From NCBI RefSeq assembly GCF_023954335.1, contig NZ_JAMLIE010000001.1, positions 1 to 64,000 of the forward strand: a stretch of 64,000 nucleotides of DNA, read 5' to 3'. Shown here in pieces: positions 45,418 through 54,361 of the stretch. Under the pieces are notes generated by a model that saw nothing but the letters and a program-made list of their open reading frames with translations, ran no database searches and was not told the origin of the DNA. Numbering within the stretch: position 1 is the first letter of the stretch; each line of letters begins with the position of its first letter. This stretch comes from Aquamicrobium sp. (GTDB lineage: Bacteria > Pseudomonadota > Alphaproteobacteria > Rhizobiales > Rhizobiaceae). Both the position numbers and the translations under genes were made by a program.

Positions 45418-45897
45418 TCAGTCGTCCCAGGCGGCGTCGGGCAGGCCGTGCCGCTCGCGCACCTGCCGGCGCTGCATCACCCGCTCGTGCTGCGACACGC
45501 CGATCAGCTCGGCGATGCGCCAGACGGTGTTGTCCTCCAGCTCGTGCAGGTCGCCGTCGGCATGGACGATCTCCCACAGGATGCCGACGAAATCGGCCTT
45601 GGCCGCATCGTCGAGGGCGCGGGCCAGCACCGCGGTGTGGGCGGAAAGGTCGACCGCCTCGCGAAAGGCCGCCTCGCCCGCCGCCATCACCTCGGCCAGC
45701 GCCTCGCCCGAAAGCCCGTAGGCGGCCTTGAGCGCGTCGCGCAGCCGCATGCGCTCGGCCTCGCCGTGCAGCCCGTCCGCCTCGATCACCGACAGCATCA
45801 GCGCCGCCGCCGCGACATCGGGCTCGTCGGCGCGCACCGGCGCGTGCCGCTCGCGTTCGGGCAGCGAGCCGAAGAATGATTTCAACCTGTCGAGCAT
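45418..45897 (-). CDS. TerB-like protein (tellurite resistance/DUF533 type fold)
   Basis: 159-residue helical protein with the TerB motif VHADGDLHELEDNTVWRIAELIG split across residues 117-140 and a first acidic motif VIEADGLHGEAE near 36; such Asp/Glu clusters bind metal. It follows hemY by about 35 bases and appears to be the last gene of the hem cluster. Function unknown; a tellurite role is not supported by context. Confidence 0.82.
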   Translation of the reverse strand: MLDRLKSFFGSLPERERHAPVRADEPDVAAAALMLSVIEADGLHGEAERMRLRDALKAAYGLSGEALAEVMAAGEAAFREAVDLSAHTAVLARALDDAAKADFVGILWEIVHADGDLHELEDNTVWRIAELIGVSQHERVMQRRQVRERHGLPDAAWDD

Positions 45898-45932
45898 GGT
45901 GCCTTCCCGGATGCGCAAGAGAAACGGATCTG

Positions 45933-47552
45933 TCAGAACAGGCGGAACATGCCCGGCTTCTCGACGCGCTCCTCCTCCGGCGGGACGCCGGGATCGTCGG
46001 GCAGGCGGGCCGGTTGGACCACCGCCTCGTCCGAGTCCTCCGCAGGCCCGGCGTCGACCACCGGCGGGCTTTCCTCCGGCGCGGCAGGCTCCGCGACGGA
46101 CGGCGGCGCGGCGGCAGCGGCCGCCGGCGCGGCCTCGATCACCGCATCCTCCACCTCCGCCGCGCGCACCACCGGGTCGGCGGCGGGCGGCGCAAGCGGC
46201 GCAGGGGCAGATACTGGCGCAGGGCCCCTCGTCTCCTCCTCGCTCCCATCGACGAGCTGGCCGAGCCGCTCGCCCGGCGAGCGCCATTCGAACGCGTCGA
46301 GCCGCCCCGTCACCGGCGAGACGGGCGACCAGCGTTCGCTGACATAGCCGTCCGCCACCCAGGCCGGGTCGCGCGGCGCGCGGACGGCCCTGCCGAGCCA
46401 CTGCCGCACCTTGCCCTGATCGCCGGTATCGGCTTCCTCGATGTCGGCGAGCAAGAGGTACGCGCCTTCGCGGGGGCCGATTCTCGCCGCCGATTCCGCC
46501 TCGGAACGGGCGAGCGCGAACTCGCCGGCGTCGAGCGCGGCGCGGGCGACGGCCAGCGCCGATTCGACATGGTTGCGCCTGAGCGATTGCAGCTTCTTCG
46601 CCCGGTCGAGCCGGTCGTGGGTGGAATCGCCCGGCCGTGCATGGATATAGGCGTCGGCGATCTCGGGATGCGGCTCTGCTTTCCACGCCGCCTCCAGCAC
46701 CTTAGCGCCCTTGCGCACGTCGCCGAGGCGGAACGCGGCCTTCGCCGCCGCCACCGCCGCCGGCACCAGCGTCGGCGCCAGCTTCACCGCCTCCAGCGCG
46801 GCCGCCTTGGCGCCGGTCGGGTCGGCCTCCAGCGTGTCGAGCGCCTTGGCGGTCAGCAGCACCGCCTTGCGGCGGGCGGCGGCGTCGCGCTCGATCTGCA
46901 CCGTCGATTTCTGCGCCTCAACGATGCGCAGCGCCGCGTCCCATTCATGGGCCTCGGCTTTCTCCTCCAGCGACACGTCCGTGGCCCAGCCGAGCTGCGG
47001 CGCGGCCTGCGCCGCACTTGCCGCATAGTGGCGCGCGGCCGTCCGGTCGCCCAGCCGCTCGGCCTCGAGATAGAGCCCGCGCAGGCCGAGAAGCCGTGTC
47101 TCGGGGTCCTCCAACATCGCCTCGAACTTGCGCCGCGCCGCCTCGTGGTCGCCTTCGAGCAGCGAGGCCTGCGCGTCGAGAAGATGGATCAGCGGCTCCT
47201 GGTCGGCGCTGATCAGCTTCATCGCCTCCTTCTTCTTCGCCCGCGCCAGCCCGGCGTCGCCCGCCCCGGCAGCGATCATGCCGGTGGAGAGCGCCTGATA
47301 GCCGCGGTCGCGCCGGCGCACGCGGAAATAGCGCGACACGAGATAGGGGCTGCGCCAGATGCCCTTGACGATCCACCACGCCAGCATCGTCGCCGCGACG
47401 ATGGCCGCGACGGCAACCGCCGCCACCATCAGCGTCACCTGGTACTGGTAGCCGTCGAAGGTGACGACGAGGTCACCCGGCCGGTCTGCGAGCCAGGCGA
47501 AGCCGAGCCCGAGCGCGAAGACGACGGCGAGGAAGAAAAGGATGCGCAGCAT
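45933..47552 (-). CDS. hemY: HemY-like TPR membrane protein
   Basis: 539 residues: two N-terminal helices (about 3-20 and 38-62), then TPR-like repeats, and a Pro/Ala/Glu-rich tail from about 440. The HemY N-terminal family is encoded with hemC and hemD in many proteobacteria; its exact role in haem synthesis is unproven. Not to be confused with protoporphyrinogen oxidase HemY of Gram-positives. Eleven bases after the Mic60-like gene. Confidence 0.86.
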   Translation of the reverse strand: MLRILFFLAVVFALGLGFAWLADRPGDLVVTFDGYQYQVTLMVAAVAVAAIVAATMLAWWIVKGIWRSPYLVSRYFRVRRRDRGYQALSTGMIAAGAGDAGLARAKKKEAMKLISADQEPLIHLLDAQASLLEGDHEAARRKFEAMLEDPETRLLGLRGLYLEAERLGDRTAARHYAASAAQAAPQLGWATDVSLEEKAEAHEWDAALRIVEAQKSTVQIERDAAARRKAVLLTAKALDTLEADPTGAKAAALEAVKLAPTLVPAAVAAAKAAFRLGDVRKGAKVLEAAWKAEPHPEIADAYIHARPGDSTHDRLDRAKKLQSLRRNHVESALAVARAALDAGEFALARSEAESAARIGPREGAYLLLADIEEADTGDQGKVRQWLGRAVRAPRDPAWVADGYVSERWSPVSPVTGRLDAFEWRSPGERLGQLVDGSEEETRGPAPVSAPAPLAPPAADPVVRAAEVEDAVIEAAPAAAAAAPPSVAEPAAPEESPPVVDAGPAEDSDEAVVQPARLPDDPGVPPEEERVEKPGMFRLF

Positions 47553-47562
47553 ATTTGCCCCC

Positions 47563-48999
47563 TTATGCCCGCAGCGCGGCGGCGAGCGCCTCGTCGGCCA
47601 GCCGGTCGGCGCTATAGCGCGCGCGCAGCCGGCCGATGAACGCCTCGCCGGCCGCCTTGGCTTCCGCCGGCAGCGTCTCGTACTCAGTGAGCGCCCGTTC
47701 ATAGTCGCCGGCCCGCACCGCGGCGTCGAGCCGCGCCGCGATCTCCGGCACGCCCTCGCCCTCGACCATGCCGATCGGCCGTACCTGGACAAGGCCCATC
47801 ATCGAGCCCATCAGCCGGTCGACGATGCCGGCTTCAGGGTCGACCGGCCGCGCGGCGGCGATCATGGCGTTGGCGGCGGCGTCCGATTCGGCGGTGATCT
47901 GCGCCCGCGTCGGCACGCCGGAGGCGGCGAGCGCGCGCAATTCGTCGAGCTGCGGCGCGTCGGGCACCAGCGCGGCATAGGTGTCGAGCTCGGTCGCGAA
48001 CGGCGTTCCGCGGTCGATGGCCGCCTTGAGGGACGAGGCGGCGATGATGATCGCCGTCGCCGGCGCCTCGGCCTGCTCGTCGACGCGGCCGGTGAGCGCG
48101 GCCACCGCCGCCTCCAGCGCGTCGAGCCGCGCCACTGAGGCGGCCTGCCCCTCACCGCTGGCTGCAAGCTCGCCGCGCAGCACCGCCAGCGCCTGCTCGA
48201 CCGCCGCCAGCGCCGAGGCCGGCGCGAGGGTCTCGCGCAGGCCGCCAAGATCGGCTTCGAGCGCGGCGATCCGCTCCTCGAACGGGGAAAGATCGGCCGG
48301 CGCGGCCGGGGCCCCGCCTTCCGGCGAAGGCCGCGCGGCGATCTCCGTCACCTCGGCGCGCAGCGCCTCGAGACCGGAGGCCAGCTCCGTCACCCGCTCC
48401 TCGATCCCGGCAACGCGGGCGTCGAGCGCCTCGCTGCCCTCGCCGGGGGCGGGAAGCGCGGCAAGCTCGCTTTTCAGGCCGGCGATCTCGGCCTCCAGCG
48501 CGGCGATGGCGGGGCCGTGGTCGGGCGCGGCCGGCGCGGGCTGGGTCGTCGCCCCCGGCAGCAGCCCGGCGAACTGGAGCCCGGCGGCGATGGCGAGCGC
48601 GGCGACGCCGCCGAGAAGGCCGGCAAGCAGACCGCCGCCGCGCGAAGCCGGCGGGGCCGGCGGCGGAGTGACCGGGCGGGACGGTTCTGCGGCCCGCTCG
48701 CTCGCGGCCGCATCCTTCGGCGCCTTGCCGGGCGCATCGGGACGGCCGAAGGCGGGCGCTTCGTCCCGCGCAGCGGCCGCGGCCGGCCGCGGATCGACCG
48801 TATCGGCGGACTTGGCGGCCGGCTCGTGCGCAACCGTATCCTTCGGAGCATCGCTCGTCTCGGTCCGGTCCCGCACGGGCTCGGCTCCGGCCGCCGGCGC
48901 ATCGCCCGGCGTCGCGCGCGAGACCTCGTCGGGGGCGAGATCGATCGTCACCGGCTCCTTCTCCGTCCGGGAGTGGCGAGTTCGCGGCGTTTTGACCAT
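47563..48999 (-). CDS. Mic60/mitofilin-like inner-membrane protein
   Basis: 478 residues: disordered N-terminus, one helix (about 118-140, GGGLLAGLLGGVAALAIA), a long coiled coil (about 155-300) and a C-terminal mitofilin-type domain (FATELDTYAALVPDAPQLD, MGLVQVRPIG). Alphaproteobacterial Mic60 is the proposed ancestor of the mitochondrial crista-junction protein and is typically encoded beside hemY, as here. It shapes intracytoplasmic membranes in photosynthetic relatives. Confidence 0.8.
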   Translation of the reverse strand: MVKTPRTRHSRTEKEPVTIDLAPDEVSRATPGDAPAAGAEPVRDRTETSDAPKDTVAHEPAAKSADTVDPRPAAAAARDEAPAFGRPDAPGKAPKDAAASERAAEPSRPVTPPPAPPASRGGGLLAGLLGGVAALAIAAGLQFAGLLPGATTQPAPAAPDHGPAIAALEAEIAGLKSELAALPAPGEGSEALDARVAGIEERVTELASGLEALRAEVTEIAARPSPEGGAPAAPADLSPFEERIAALEADLGGLRETLAPASALAAVEQALAVLRGELAASGEGQAASVARLDALEAAVAALTGRVDEQAEAPATAIIIAASSLKAAIDRGTPFATELDTYAALVPDAPQLDELRALAASGVPTRAQITAESDAAANAMIAAARPVDPEAGIVDRLMGSMMGLVQVRPIGMVEGEGVPEIAARLDAAVRAGDYERALTEYETLPAEAKAAGEAFIGRLRARYSADRLADEALAAALRA

Positions 49000-49096
49000 T
49001 CCGGCGTTCCTCCAGCGGCTGCGGCGGGCCTATGCCTGCCAAGGGTCTGATCTAGAGGCATGGATGGCCGCTGAAAAGGGTGGCAATGCGGCCCGT

Positions 49097-49798
49097 TCAC
49101 CCCTGCGACGAAAGGAGCGCCAGAACGGCGTCCTCGTCCGGCCCGGCCGCCACGAAGGTGTTGCGACCCGAAAGCGCCGCCGCGACCTTGGCCGAGATGC
49201 AGAAAAACCTCGTCTCTTCAAACAGATGCCCCAACCCGTCCCGTTTCGCAAGTGCGTCGAGCAACTGCCCGCCGCGCTCGGAGAACACCGGCGCGCCCCA
49301 GACCGGCGCGTCGCCAAGCCGCGCGCGGACGGTTGCGGCATCGTAACAACGCTCCTCGGCGCGATAGGTTTCGGCGATCTCGACGGCGAATCCCCGCCGC
49401 GCGAGGTCCTCCGCGAAGCCGGCGGTGCGCTCGCGCCCGGCCAGATGCAGGAGCCGCGCGCCGGGGGCGAGCGCGTTGCCGATCAGGCCGGCGAGGTCGG
49501 CCGCCGTGCCGGCGGCGACCGCGATGTCGGCAAAGCCCGCCTGCCGCGCCGCCTCGGCCGTCGCCGCGCCGACGGCGTAGAGGCGCTTGTCCCGCAGCGC
49601 GGCGAGACAGGCCGCCGGCGCGTGGCGCAGCGCATTGGCGCTCGTCGCCACCACCGCGTCGCATGGCCCGGCCGGAGCCATCGGCGTCGCCACGATCTTC
49701 GTCAGCGGCAGCACGACCGGCTTGAAGCCCATCGCGGCCAGCCGCGCCGCGGTCGCCGCCGCGCCCGGCTCGGGGCGGGTGACGAGGACGCTGCGCAT
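49097..49798 (-). CDS. hemD: Uroporphyrinogen-III synthase
   Basis: Cyclises hydroxymethylbilane to uroporphyrinogen III. 233 residues, two-domain alpha/beta fold. The family is weakly conserved; recognisable parts are VLVTRPEPGAAATAARLAA at the N-terminus and AVVATSANALRH near 50. It overlaps the hemC stop. Position after hemC confirms the call. Confidence 0.9.
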   Translation of the reverse strand: MRSVLVTRPEPGAAATAARLAAMGFKPVVLPLTKIVATPMAPAGPCDAVVATSANALRHAPAACLAALRDKRLYAVGAATAEAARQAGFADIAVAAGTAADLAGLIGNALAPGARLLHLAGRERTAGFAEDLARRGFAVEIAETYRAEERCYDAATVRARLGDAPVWGAPVFSERGGQLLDALAKRDGLGHLFEETRFFCISAKVAAALSGRNTFVAAGPDEDAVLALLSSQG

Positions 49799-50739
49799 CA
49801 GCCCCAGCCGGCGAAGAAGCCCGGCCCGGCCTTGTCGCGGATGCGCGCGCCGGCTTCCGCGCCGATGCGCGCGGCATCCCCGGCTGCGCCGTCCGCCTCG
49901 ATCTCGTGGGCCTCGCGCCCGTCCGGCGTCAGGATCGTGCCGGAAAAGGCAAGGCGCGTCCCGTCGATGCGGGCGAGGCCGGCGATGGGCGTGCGGCAGG
50001 AGCCGTCGAGCGCGGCGAGGAAGGCGCGCTCGCAGGCGAGCGCCTGCGCCGTCGCCGCGTGGCCGATGGGTGCGAGCAAATCCAGCACCCGCCCGTCGCC
50101 GACACGGCTTTCGATGCAGATCGCCCCCTGCCCCGGCGCGGGCGGGAACGCCTCGGCCGGCAGAAGCTCGGTGACGATGTCGGCAAGGCCCAGCCGGCGC
50201 AAGCCCGCATAGGCGAGGAGCGTGCCGGCGACCTCCCCCTCGTCCAGCTTGCGCAGCCGCGTCTGGACGTTGCCGCGGAACATCACCACCTCGATGTCGG
50301 GCCGCAGCCGGCGAATCAGCGCCTGCCGCCGCAGCGACGACGAGCCGACCACGGCCCCCTGCGGCAGGTCGGCGAGGCGCGGCGCGGCGCGGCCGATAGC
50401 CCCGGCGATAAACGCGTCGCGCACGTCCTCGCGCTCGAGAAAGGCGGAAAGCTCCAGCCCTTCCGGCAGCGCGGTCGGCATGTCCTTCGAGGAATGGACG
50501 GCGATGTCGATGCGGCGGTCGAGCAGCGCCTCCTCAATCTCCTTGGTGAACAGGCCCTTGCCCCCGGCCTCCGACAGCGGCCGGTCCTGGATGCGGTCGC
50601 CGCTGGTGGTGATGACGACGATCTCGAACGCGTCCTCGGGCAGACCGTGCGCCGCCATCAGCCGCGCCCGCGTCTCGTGCGCCTGGGCGAGCGCCAGCGC
50701 GCTGCCGCGCGTTCCGATCTTCAACACATCCGTTTGCAT
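49798..50739 (-). CDS. hemC: Porphobilinogen deaminase (hydroxymethylbilane synthase)
   Basis: 313 residues. Substrate-binding KIGTRGSALALAQA at the N-terminus, HSSKDMPT near 84, SSSLRRQA near 130 and the dipyrromethane cofactor cysteine in LDGSCRTPIAG near 245. Start MQTDVLKIGTRG. First gene of hemC-hemD-Mic60-hemY-terB-like; divergent from tsaD with only 56 bases between starts. Confidence 0.95.
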   Translation of the reverse strand: MQTDVLKIGTRGSALALAQAHETRARLMAAHGLPEDAFEIVVITTSGDRIQDRPLSEAGGKGLFTKEIEEALLDRRIDIAVHSSKDMPTALPEGLELSAFLEREDVRDAFIAGAIGRAAPRLADLPQGAVVGSSSLRRQALIRRLRPDIEVVMFRGNVQTRLRKLDEGEVAGTLLAYAGLRRLGLADIVTELLPAEAFPPAPGQGAICIESRVGDGRVLDLLAPIGHAATAQALACERAFLAALDGSCRTPIAGLARIDGTRLAFSGTILTPDGREAHEIEADGAAGDAARIGAEAGARIRDKAGPGFFAGWG

Positions 50740-50795
50740 GCCGGTCCGTCCGTGATAGGTCGGGCCAGTCCTATCGGGGAACGGCTGGAACGGCA

Positions 50796-51896
50796 ATGAT
50801 GCGCGTGCTTGGCATCGAGACCAGTTGCGACGAGACGGCGGCTTCGGTCGTCGCGCTCGACGATGCCGGCATGCCGGACATCCTCTCGAACGTGGTGCTG
50901 AGCCAGATCGAGGAGCATGCCGCCTTCGGCGGCGTGGTGCCGGAGATCGCCGCCCGCGCCCATGTCGAGGCGCTCGACGGCATCGTCGCGGCCGCGCTTG
51001 AAGAGGCGAAGGTCGGCCTTGCCGACATCGACGCCGTCGCCGCCACCGCCGGCCCCGGCCTGATCGGCGGGCTGATCGTCGGGCTGATGACGGCCAAGGC
51101 CATCGCCGCCGCCGCGCAAAAGCCGCTGTTTCCGATCAACCACCTCGAAGGCCACGCGCTGACCGCGCGGCTGACCGCCCCTATGACCGGCAATGTCGAC
51201 TTCCCCTATCTGCTGCTCCTCGTCTCCGGCGGGCACACGCAAATGGTGCTGGTGCGCGGGGTCGGCTGCTACGAGCGCTGGGCGACGACCATCGACGACG
51301 CGCTCGGCGAGGCCTTCGACAAGACGGCGAAGCTTCTCGGCCTGCCCTATCCCGGCGGCCCGAGCGTCGAGCGCGCCGCGGCAGAAGGCGATGCTTCCCG
51401 CTTCTCCTTCCCGCGCCCGCTGAAGGGCGAGCGGCGGGCCGATTTCTCCTTCTCGGGCCTGAAAACCGCCGTGCGGCAGGCGGCCTCGGCCATCGCGCCG
51501 CTGTCGGACAGGGACGTCGCCGACATCTGCGCCTCCTTCCAGCTCGCCGTCACCGAAACGCTGGCCGAGCGCGTCGGCAAGAGCCTCGCCCGCTTCCGCG
51601 AGGCCTTCCCTGATATCGCGCAGCCGGTGCTGGTCGTCGCCGGCGGCGTCGCCGCCAACAGGGCGATCCGCGCCGCGCTCGACGCGACGGCGGCGCGGCA
51701 CGGCGCGCGCCTCGTCGCGCCGCCGCTCAAGCTGTGCACCGACAATGCGGCGATGATCGCCTGGGCCGGCATCGAGCGCCTGCGCGCGGGCCTTTGCGAA
51801 GACGACGCGCTCGACTTTGCGCCGCGCTCGCGCTGGCCGCTGGACGAGGAGGCCGCGCCGATGGTCGGCTCGGGCAAGCGGGGGGCGAAGGCGTGA
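50796..51896 (+). CDS. tsaD: tRNA N6-threonylcarbamoyladenosine transferase TsaD
   Basis: Catalytic subunit of t6A37 synthesis. 366 residues, ASKHA fold. N-terminal VLGIETSCDETAAS, metal-binding INHLEGHALTARL near 112 and LLLVSGGHTQMVLV near 135. Two ATG codons in tandem at the start. Overlaps gpsA by four bases. Confidence 0.96.
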   Translation: MMRVLGIETSCDETAASVVALDDAGMPDILSNVVLSQIEEHAAFGGVVPEIAARAHVEALDGIVAAALEEAKVGLADIDAVAATAGPGLIGGLIVGLMTAKAIAAAAQKPLFPINHLEGHALTARLTAPMTGNVDFPYLLLLVSGGHTQMVLVRGVGCYERWATTIDDALGEAFDKTAKLLGLPYPGGPSVERAAAEGDASRFSFPRPLKGERRADFSFSGLKTAVRQAASAIAPLSDRDVADICASFQLAVTETLAERVGKSLARFREAFPDIAQPVLVVAGGVAANRAIRAALDATAARHGARLVAPPLKLCTDNAAMIAWAGIERLRAGLCEDDALDFAPRSRWPLDEEAAPMVGSGKRGAKA

Positions 51897-52891
51897 GCGC
51901 AGGGAAGCTGAAGATCGCGGTTCTCGGCGGCGGCGCGTGGGGAACGGCGCTGGCAACGACCGCCCTGCGCGCCGGCCACGACTGCGTGCTGTGGGCGCGC
52001 GACGGCGAAACCGCCGCGGCCATCGACACGCGCCACGAGAACCCGCGCTATCTTGCCGGCATCGCGCTCGATCCGGCGCTCGCCGCCACGACCGACCTCG
52101 ACGCCGCCCTTGCCGACGCGGCCTGCGTCCTCGCCGTCGTGCCGGCGCAGGCGATGCGCGGCCTCATCAGTGCGCTGGCATCCCGGCTCCACCCGGGAAT
52201 CCCCCTCGTCCTCTGCGCCAAGGGCATCGAGCGCGACACCGGCAAGCTTCTGTCGGAGATCGCCGCCGAGCTCTTGCCGGAAACGCCCGTCGCCGCCCTG
52301 TCCGGGCCAAGCTTCGCGGCCGACGTCGCCGCCGGCCTGCCCACCGCCGTCACCGTCGCGGCGCAAGACGAGGCGCGCGCGGCCGGGCTTGCCGCGCTTC
52401 TGTCGTCGCCTGCCTTCCGCTGCTATTCGAGCACCGACCTGATCGGCGTCGAGGTCGGCGGCGCGCTGAAGAACGTGCTCGCCATCGCCGCGGGCGCGGT
52501 CGCCGGGGCCGGCCTCGGCGCCAGCGCGCAGGCCGCGCTGGTGACGCGCGGCTTCGTCGAGCTGCGCCGCGTCGGCGCCGCCTTCGGCGCCGAGCCGGAA
52601 ACGCTGATGGGCCTTTCCGGCCTCGGCGACCTGATCCTGACCTGCGGCTCGTCCCAGTCGCGCAACTTCTCCTACGGGCTGGCGATCGGCCGCGGCGAAA
52701 GCCTCGAAGGCCGCCCGCTCGCCGAGGGCGTGGCGACGGCCGGCATCGCCGCCCGCATCGCCCGCGAGAAGGGCGTCGACGCGCCGATCATCGCCGCTGT
52801 GGACGCGCTGCTTTGCGGCCGCATCACCATCGCCGACGCCGTGGCGGCGCTGATGGCGCGGCCGCTGAAAAGCGAATTCGGCGGCCCGTGA
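51893..52891 (+). CDS. gpsA: Glycerol-3-phosphate dehydrogenase [NAD(P)+]
   Basis: Makes sn-glycerol-3-phosphate for phospholipids. 332 residues: Rossmann motif VLGGGAWGTALA near residue 10, LCAKGIERDTG near 107, LSGPSFAADVAAGLPTAV near 137 and the catalytic lysine region GGALKNVLAIAAG near 193. Start is a GTG overlapping the tsaD stop (GTGA). Confidence 0.95.
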   Translation: MSAGKLKIAVLGGGAWGTALATTALRAGHDCVLWARDGETAAAIDTRHENPRYLAGIALDPALAATTDLDAALADAACVLAVVPAQAMRGLISALASRLHPGIPLVLCAKGIERDTGKLLSEIAAELLPETPVAALSGPSFAADVAAGLPTAVTVAAQDEARAAGLAALLSSPAFRCYSSTDLIGVEVGGALKNVLAIAAGAVAGAGLGASAQAALVTRGFVELRRVGAAFGAEPETLMGLSGLGDLILTCGSSQSRNFSYGLAIGRGESLEGRPLAEGVATAGIAARIAREKGVDAPIIAAVDALLCGRITIADAVAALMARPLKSEFGGP

Positions 52892-52939
52892 CCGGCTGCC
52901 GGCAATGACCTCCACCGACAAAGACCAAGGGAGACCGAC

Positions 52940-53236
52940 ATGATTTTCGCCGTCATCTGCAAGGACTGGCCCGGCAAGCTCGACGTGCGGCTGGCCACCC
53001 GGCCCGCGCATCTCGACTACATCAACGCGCTCAACGCCGCCGGCAAGCTGCGGTTCGCCGGGCCGATGCTCGGCGACGACGGCAAGCCGCTCGGCAGCCT
53101 CGTGGCGCTCGAAGTGGCCGACCGCGCCGAGGCCGAGCAGATCGTCGCCGACGATCCCTATACCGGGGCCGAGCTGTTCGAAACCGTCGACATCCATGCC
53201 TGGAACTGGGCGTTCAACCCGCCGGAGGCGAAGTGA
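52940..53236 (+). CDS. YciI-family protein
   Basis: 98-residue ferredoxin-like-fold protein: HLDYINALNAAGKLRFAGPM around residues 25-44 and the C-terminal ETVDIHAWNWAF. YciI proteins carry a conserved His/Asp pair and are thought to be enzymes of unknown reaction. Next to the EVE gene in a likely operon. Confidence 0.9.
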   Translation: MIFAVICKDWPGKLDVRLATRPAHLDYINALNAAGKLRFAGPMLGDDGKPLGSLVALEVADRAEAEQIVADDPYTGAELFETVDIHAWNWAFNPPEAK

Positions 53237-53679
53237 TGGCCTATTGGCTGTTCAAGTCCGAGCCGGACGTCTTCTCCTTCGATGGGCTGAAGGCGAAGGG
53301 CAAGAAGGGCGAGCAGTGGGACGGGGTGCGCAACTATCAGGCGCGCAACAACATGCGCGCGATGAAGGTCGGCGATCTCGGCTTCTTCTACCATTCCAAT
53401 ATCGGGCTCGAAGTCGTCGGCATCGTCGAGGTCTGCGCGCTGGCGCATCCCGATTCGACCACCGACGACCCGCGCTGGGAATGCGTCGACATCCGCGCCG
53501 TGCGCGCCGTGCCGAAGCCGGTGACGCTGAAGGACGTCAAGGCCAACCCGAAGCTGGCCGACATGGCGCTCGTCACCTCGATGCGGCTTTCCGTCCAGCC
53601 GGTGACGGACGACGAATGGATCGAGGTCTGCCGTATGGGTGGCCTTACCGGCGACCTCGTGCCGGCTCCCAAGGCGTGA
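53236..53679 (+). CDS. EVE-domain protein
   Basis: 147-residue PUA-like EVE domain, related to thymocyte nuclear protein 1 and thought to read modified bases in nucleic acid. Seen are MAYWLFKSEPDVFSFDGL, WDGVRNYQARNNMRAM and GFFYHSNIGLEVVGIVEV. Start ATG 53236; its first base overlaps the yciI stop. Its stop overlaps the next gene's GTG. Confidence 0.9.
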   Translation: MAYWLFKSEPDVFSFDGLKAKGKKGEQWDGVRNYQARNNMRAMKVGDLGFFYHSNIGLEVVGIVEVCALAHPDSTTDDPRWECVDIRAVRAVPKPVTLKDVKANPKLADMALVTSMRLSVQPVTDDEWIEVCRMGGLTGDLVPAPKA

Positions 53680-54341
53680 CCCTGACCCCGGAACAGGCCG
53701 CAGGCTTCATCCGGGCGAACACCGCCCCGATCGCCCCGCCGCATGTGCCGGAGATCATGCTTTTCCTCGCCGACGAAGCGCACGCGCTCTGGCACCGCAC
53801 CGAGGAGGAGCTTGAGGAGATCGGCCTGCCGCCGCCCTTCTGGGCCTTCGCCTGGGCCGGCGGGCAGGGGCTGGCGCGGCACGTCCTCGATCATCCCGCT
53901 CTCGTCGCGGGCAAGCGCGTCCTCGACTTCGCCGCCGGCTCCGGTCTGGTGGCCATCGCCGCGGTGAAGGCCGGCGCGGCCCATGTGCTCGCCGCCGACA
54001 TCGATCCGTTCTGCGCCGCCGCGGTTCGCCTCAACGCCGAGGCCAACGGCGTCGCGATCGACTTCACCGCCGACGACCTCGTCGGCAGCGCCGGGGGCTG
54101 GGACGTGGTGCTGGCCGGCGACGTCTTCTACGACAAGGCCTTCGCTGAACGCCTCTCGCCGTGGTTCCGCGCCCTCAGGGCGCAAGGCGCCGACATCCTC
54201 GTCGGCGATCCCGGCCGCGCCTATCTGCCGAAATCGGGCCTTGAGCGGCTCGCCACCTACGAGGTGCCGGTGACGCGCGCGCTGGAGGATTCGGAAGTGA
54301 AGCGCACCACCGTCTGGCGGCTAGAGCAACAGGCATTCTGA
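53676..54341 (+). CDS. Class I methyltransferase, ETF-beta lysine methyltransferase-like
   Basis: 221 residues from a GTG overlapping the EVE stop. SAM motif VLDFAAGSGLVAIAA near residue 83 and the post-motif GDVFYDKAFAERL near 148, which matches the DxFYD feature of METTL20-type enzymes that methylate electron-transfer flavoprotein beta. Alphaproteobacterial orthologues of METTL20 are known. The last residues (LEQQAF) and the stop codon are encoded by repeat family B, so the C-terminus was reshaped by the repeat. Confidence 0.8.
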   Translation: MTLTPEQAAGFIRANTAPIAPPHVPEIMLFLADEAHALWHRTEEELEEIGLPPPFWAFAWAGGQGLARHVLDHPALVAGKRVLDFAAGSGLVAIAAVKAGAAHVLAADIDPFCAAAVRLNAEANGVAIDFTADDLVGSAGGWDVVLAGDVFYDKAFAERLSPWFRALRAQGADILVGDPGRAYLPKSGLERLATYEVPVTRALEDSEVKRTTVWRLEQQAF

Positions 54342-54361
54342 CGAATGCCTGTTGCTCTAGC
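54321..54361. repeat. Repeat family B, left part (hairpin, interrupted by IS481)
   Basis: Perfect palindrome: CTAGAGCAACAGGCATTC, TGAC, GAATGCCTGTTGCTCTAG. It codes the last six residues and the stop of the methyltransferase. IS481 is inserted right after its terminal CTAG; the rest of the element continues at 55397. Confidence 0.85.

Noticed and set aside
45418..45897. Tellurite-resistance operon (TerB here, TerC at 37 kb)
   Set aside because: The two genes are 8 kb apart in unrelated operons, and no terA, terD or terE is present.
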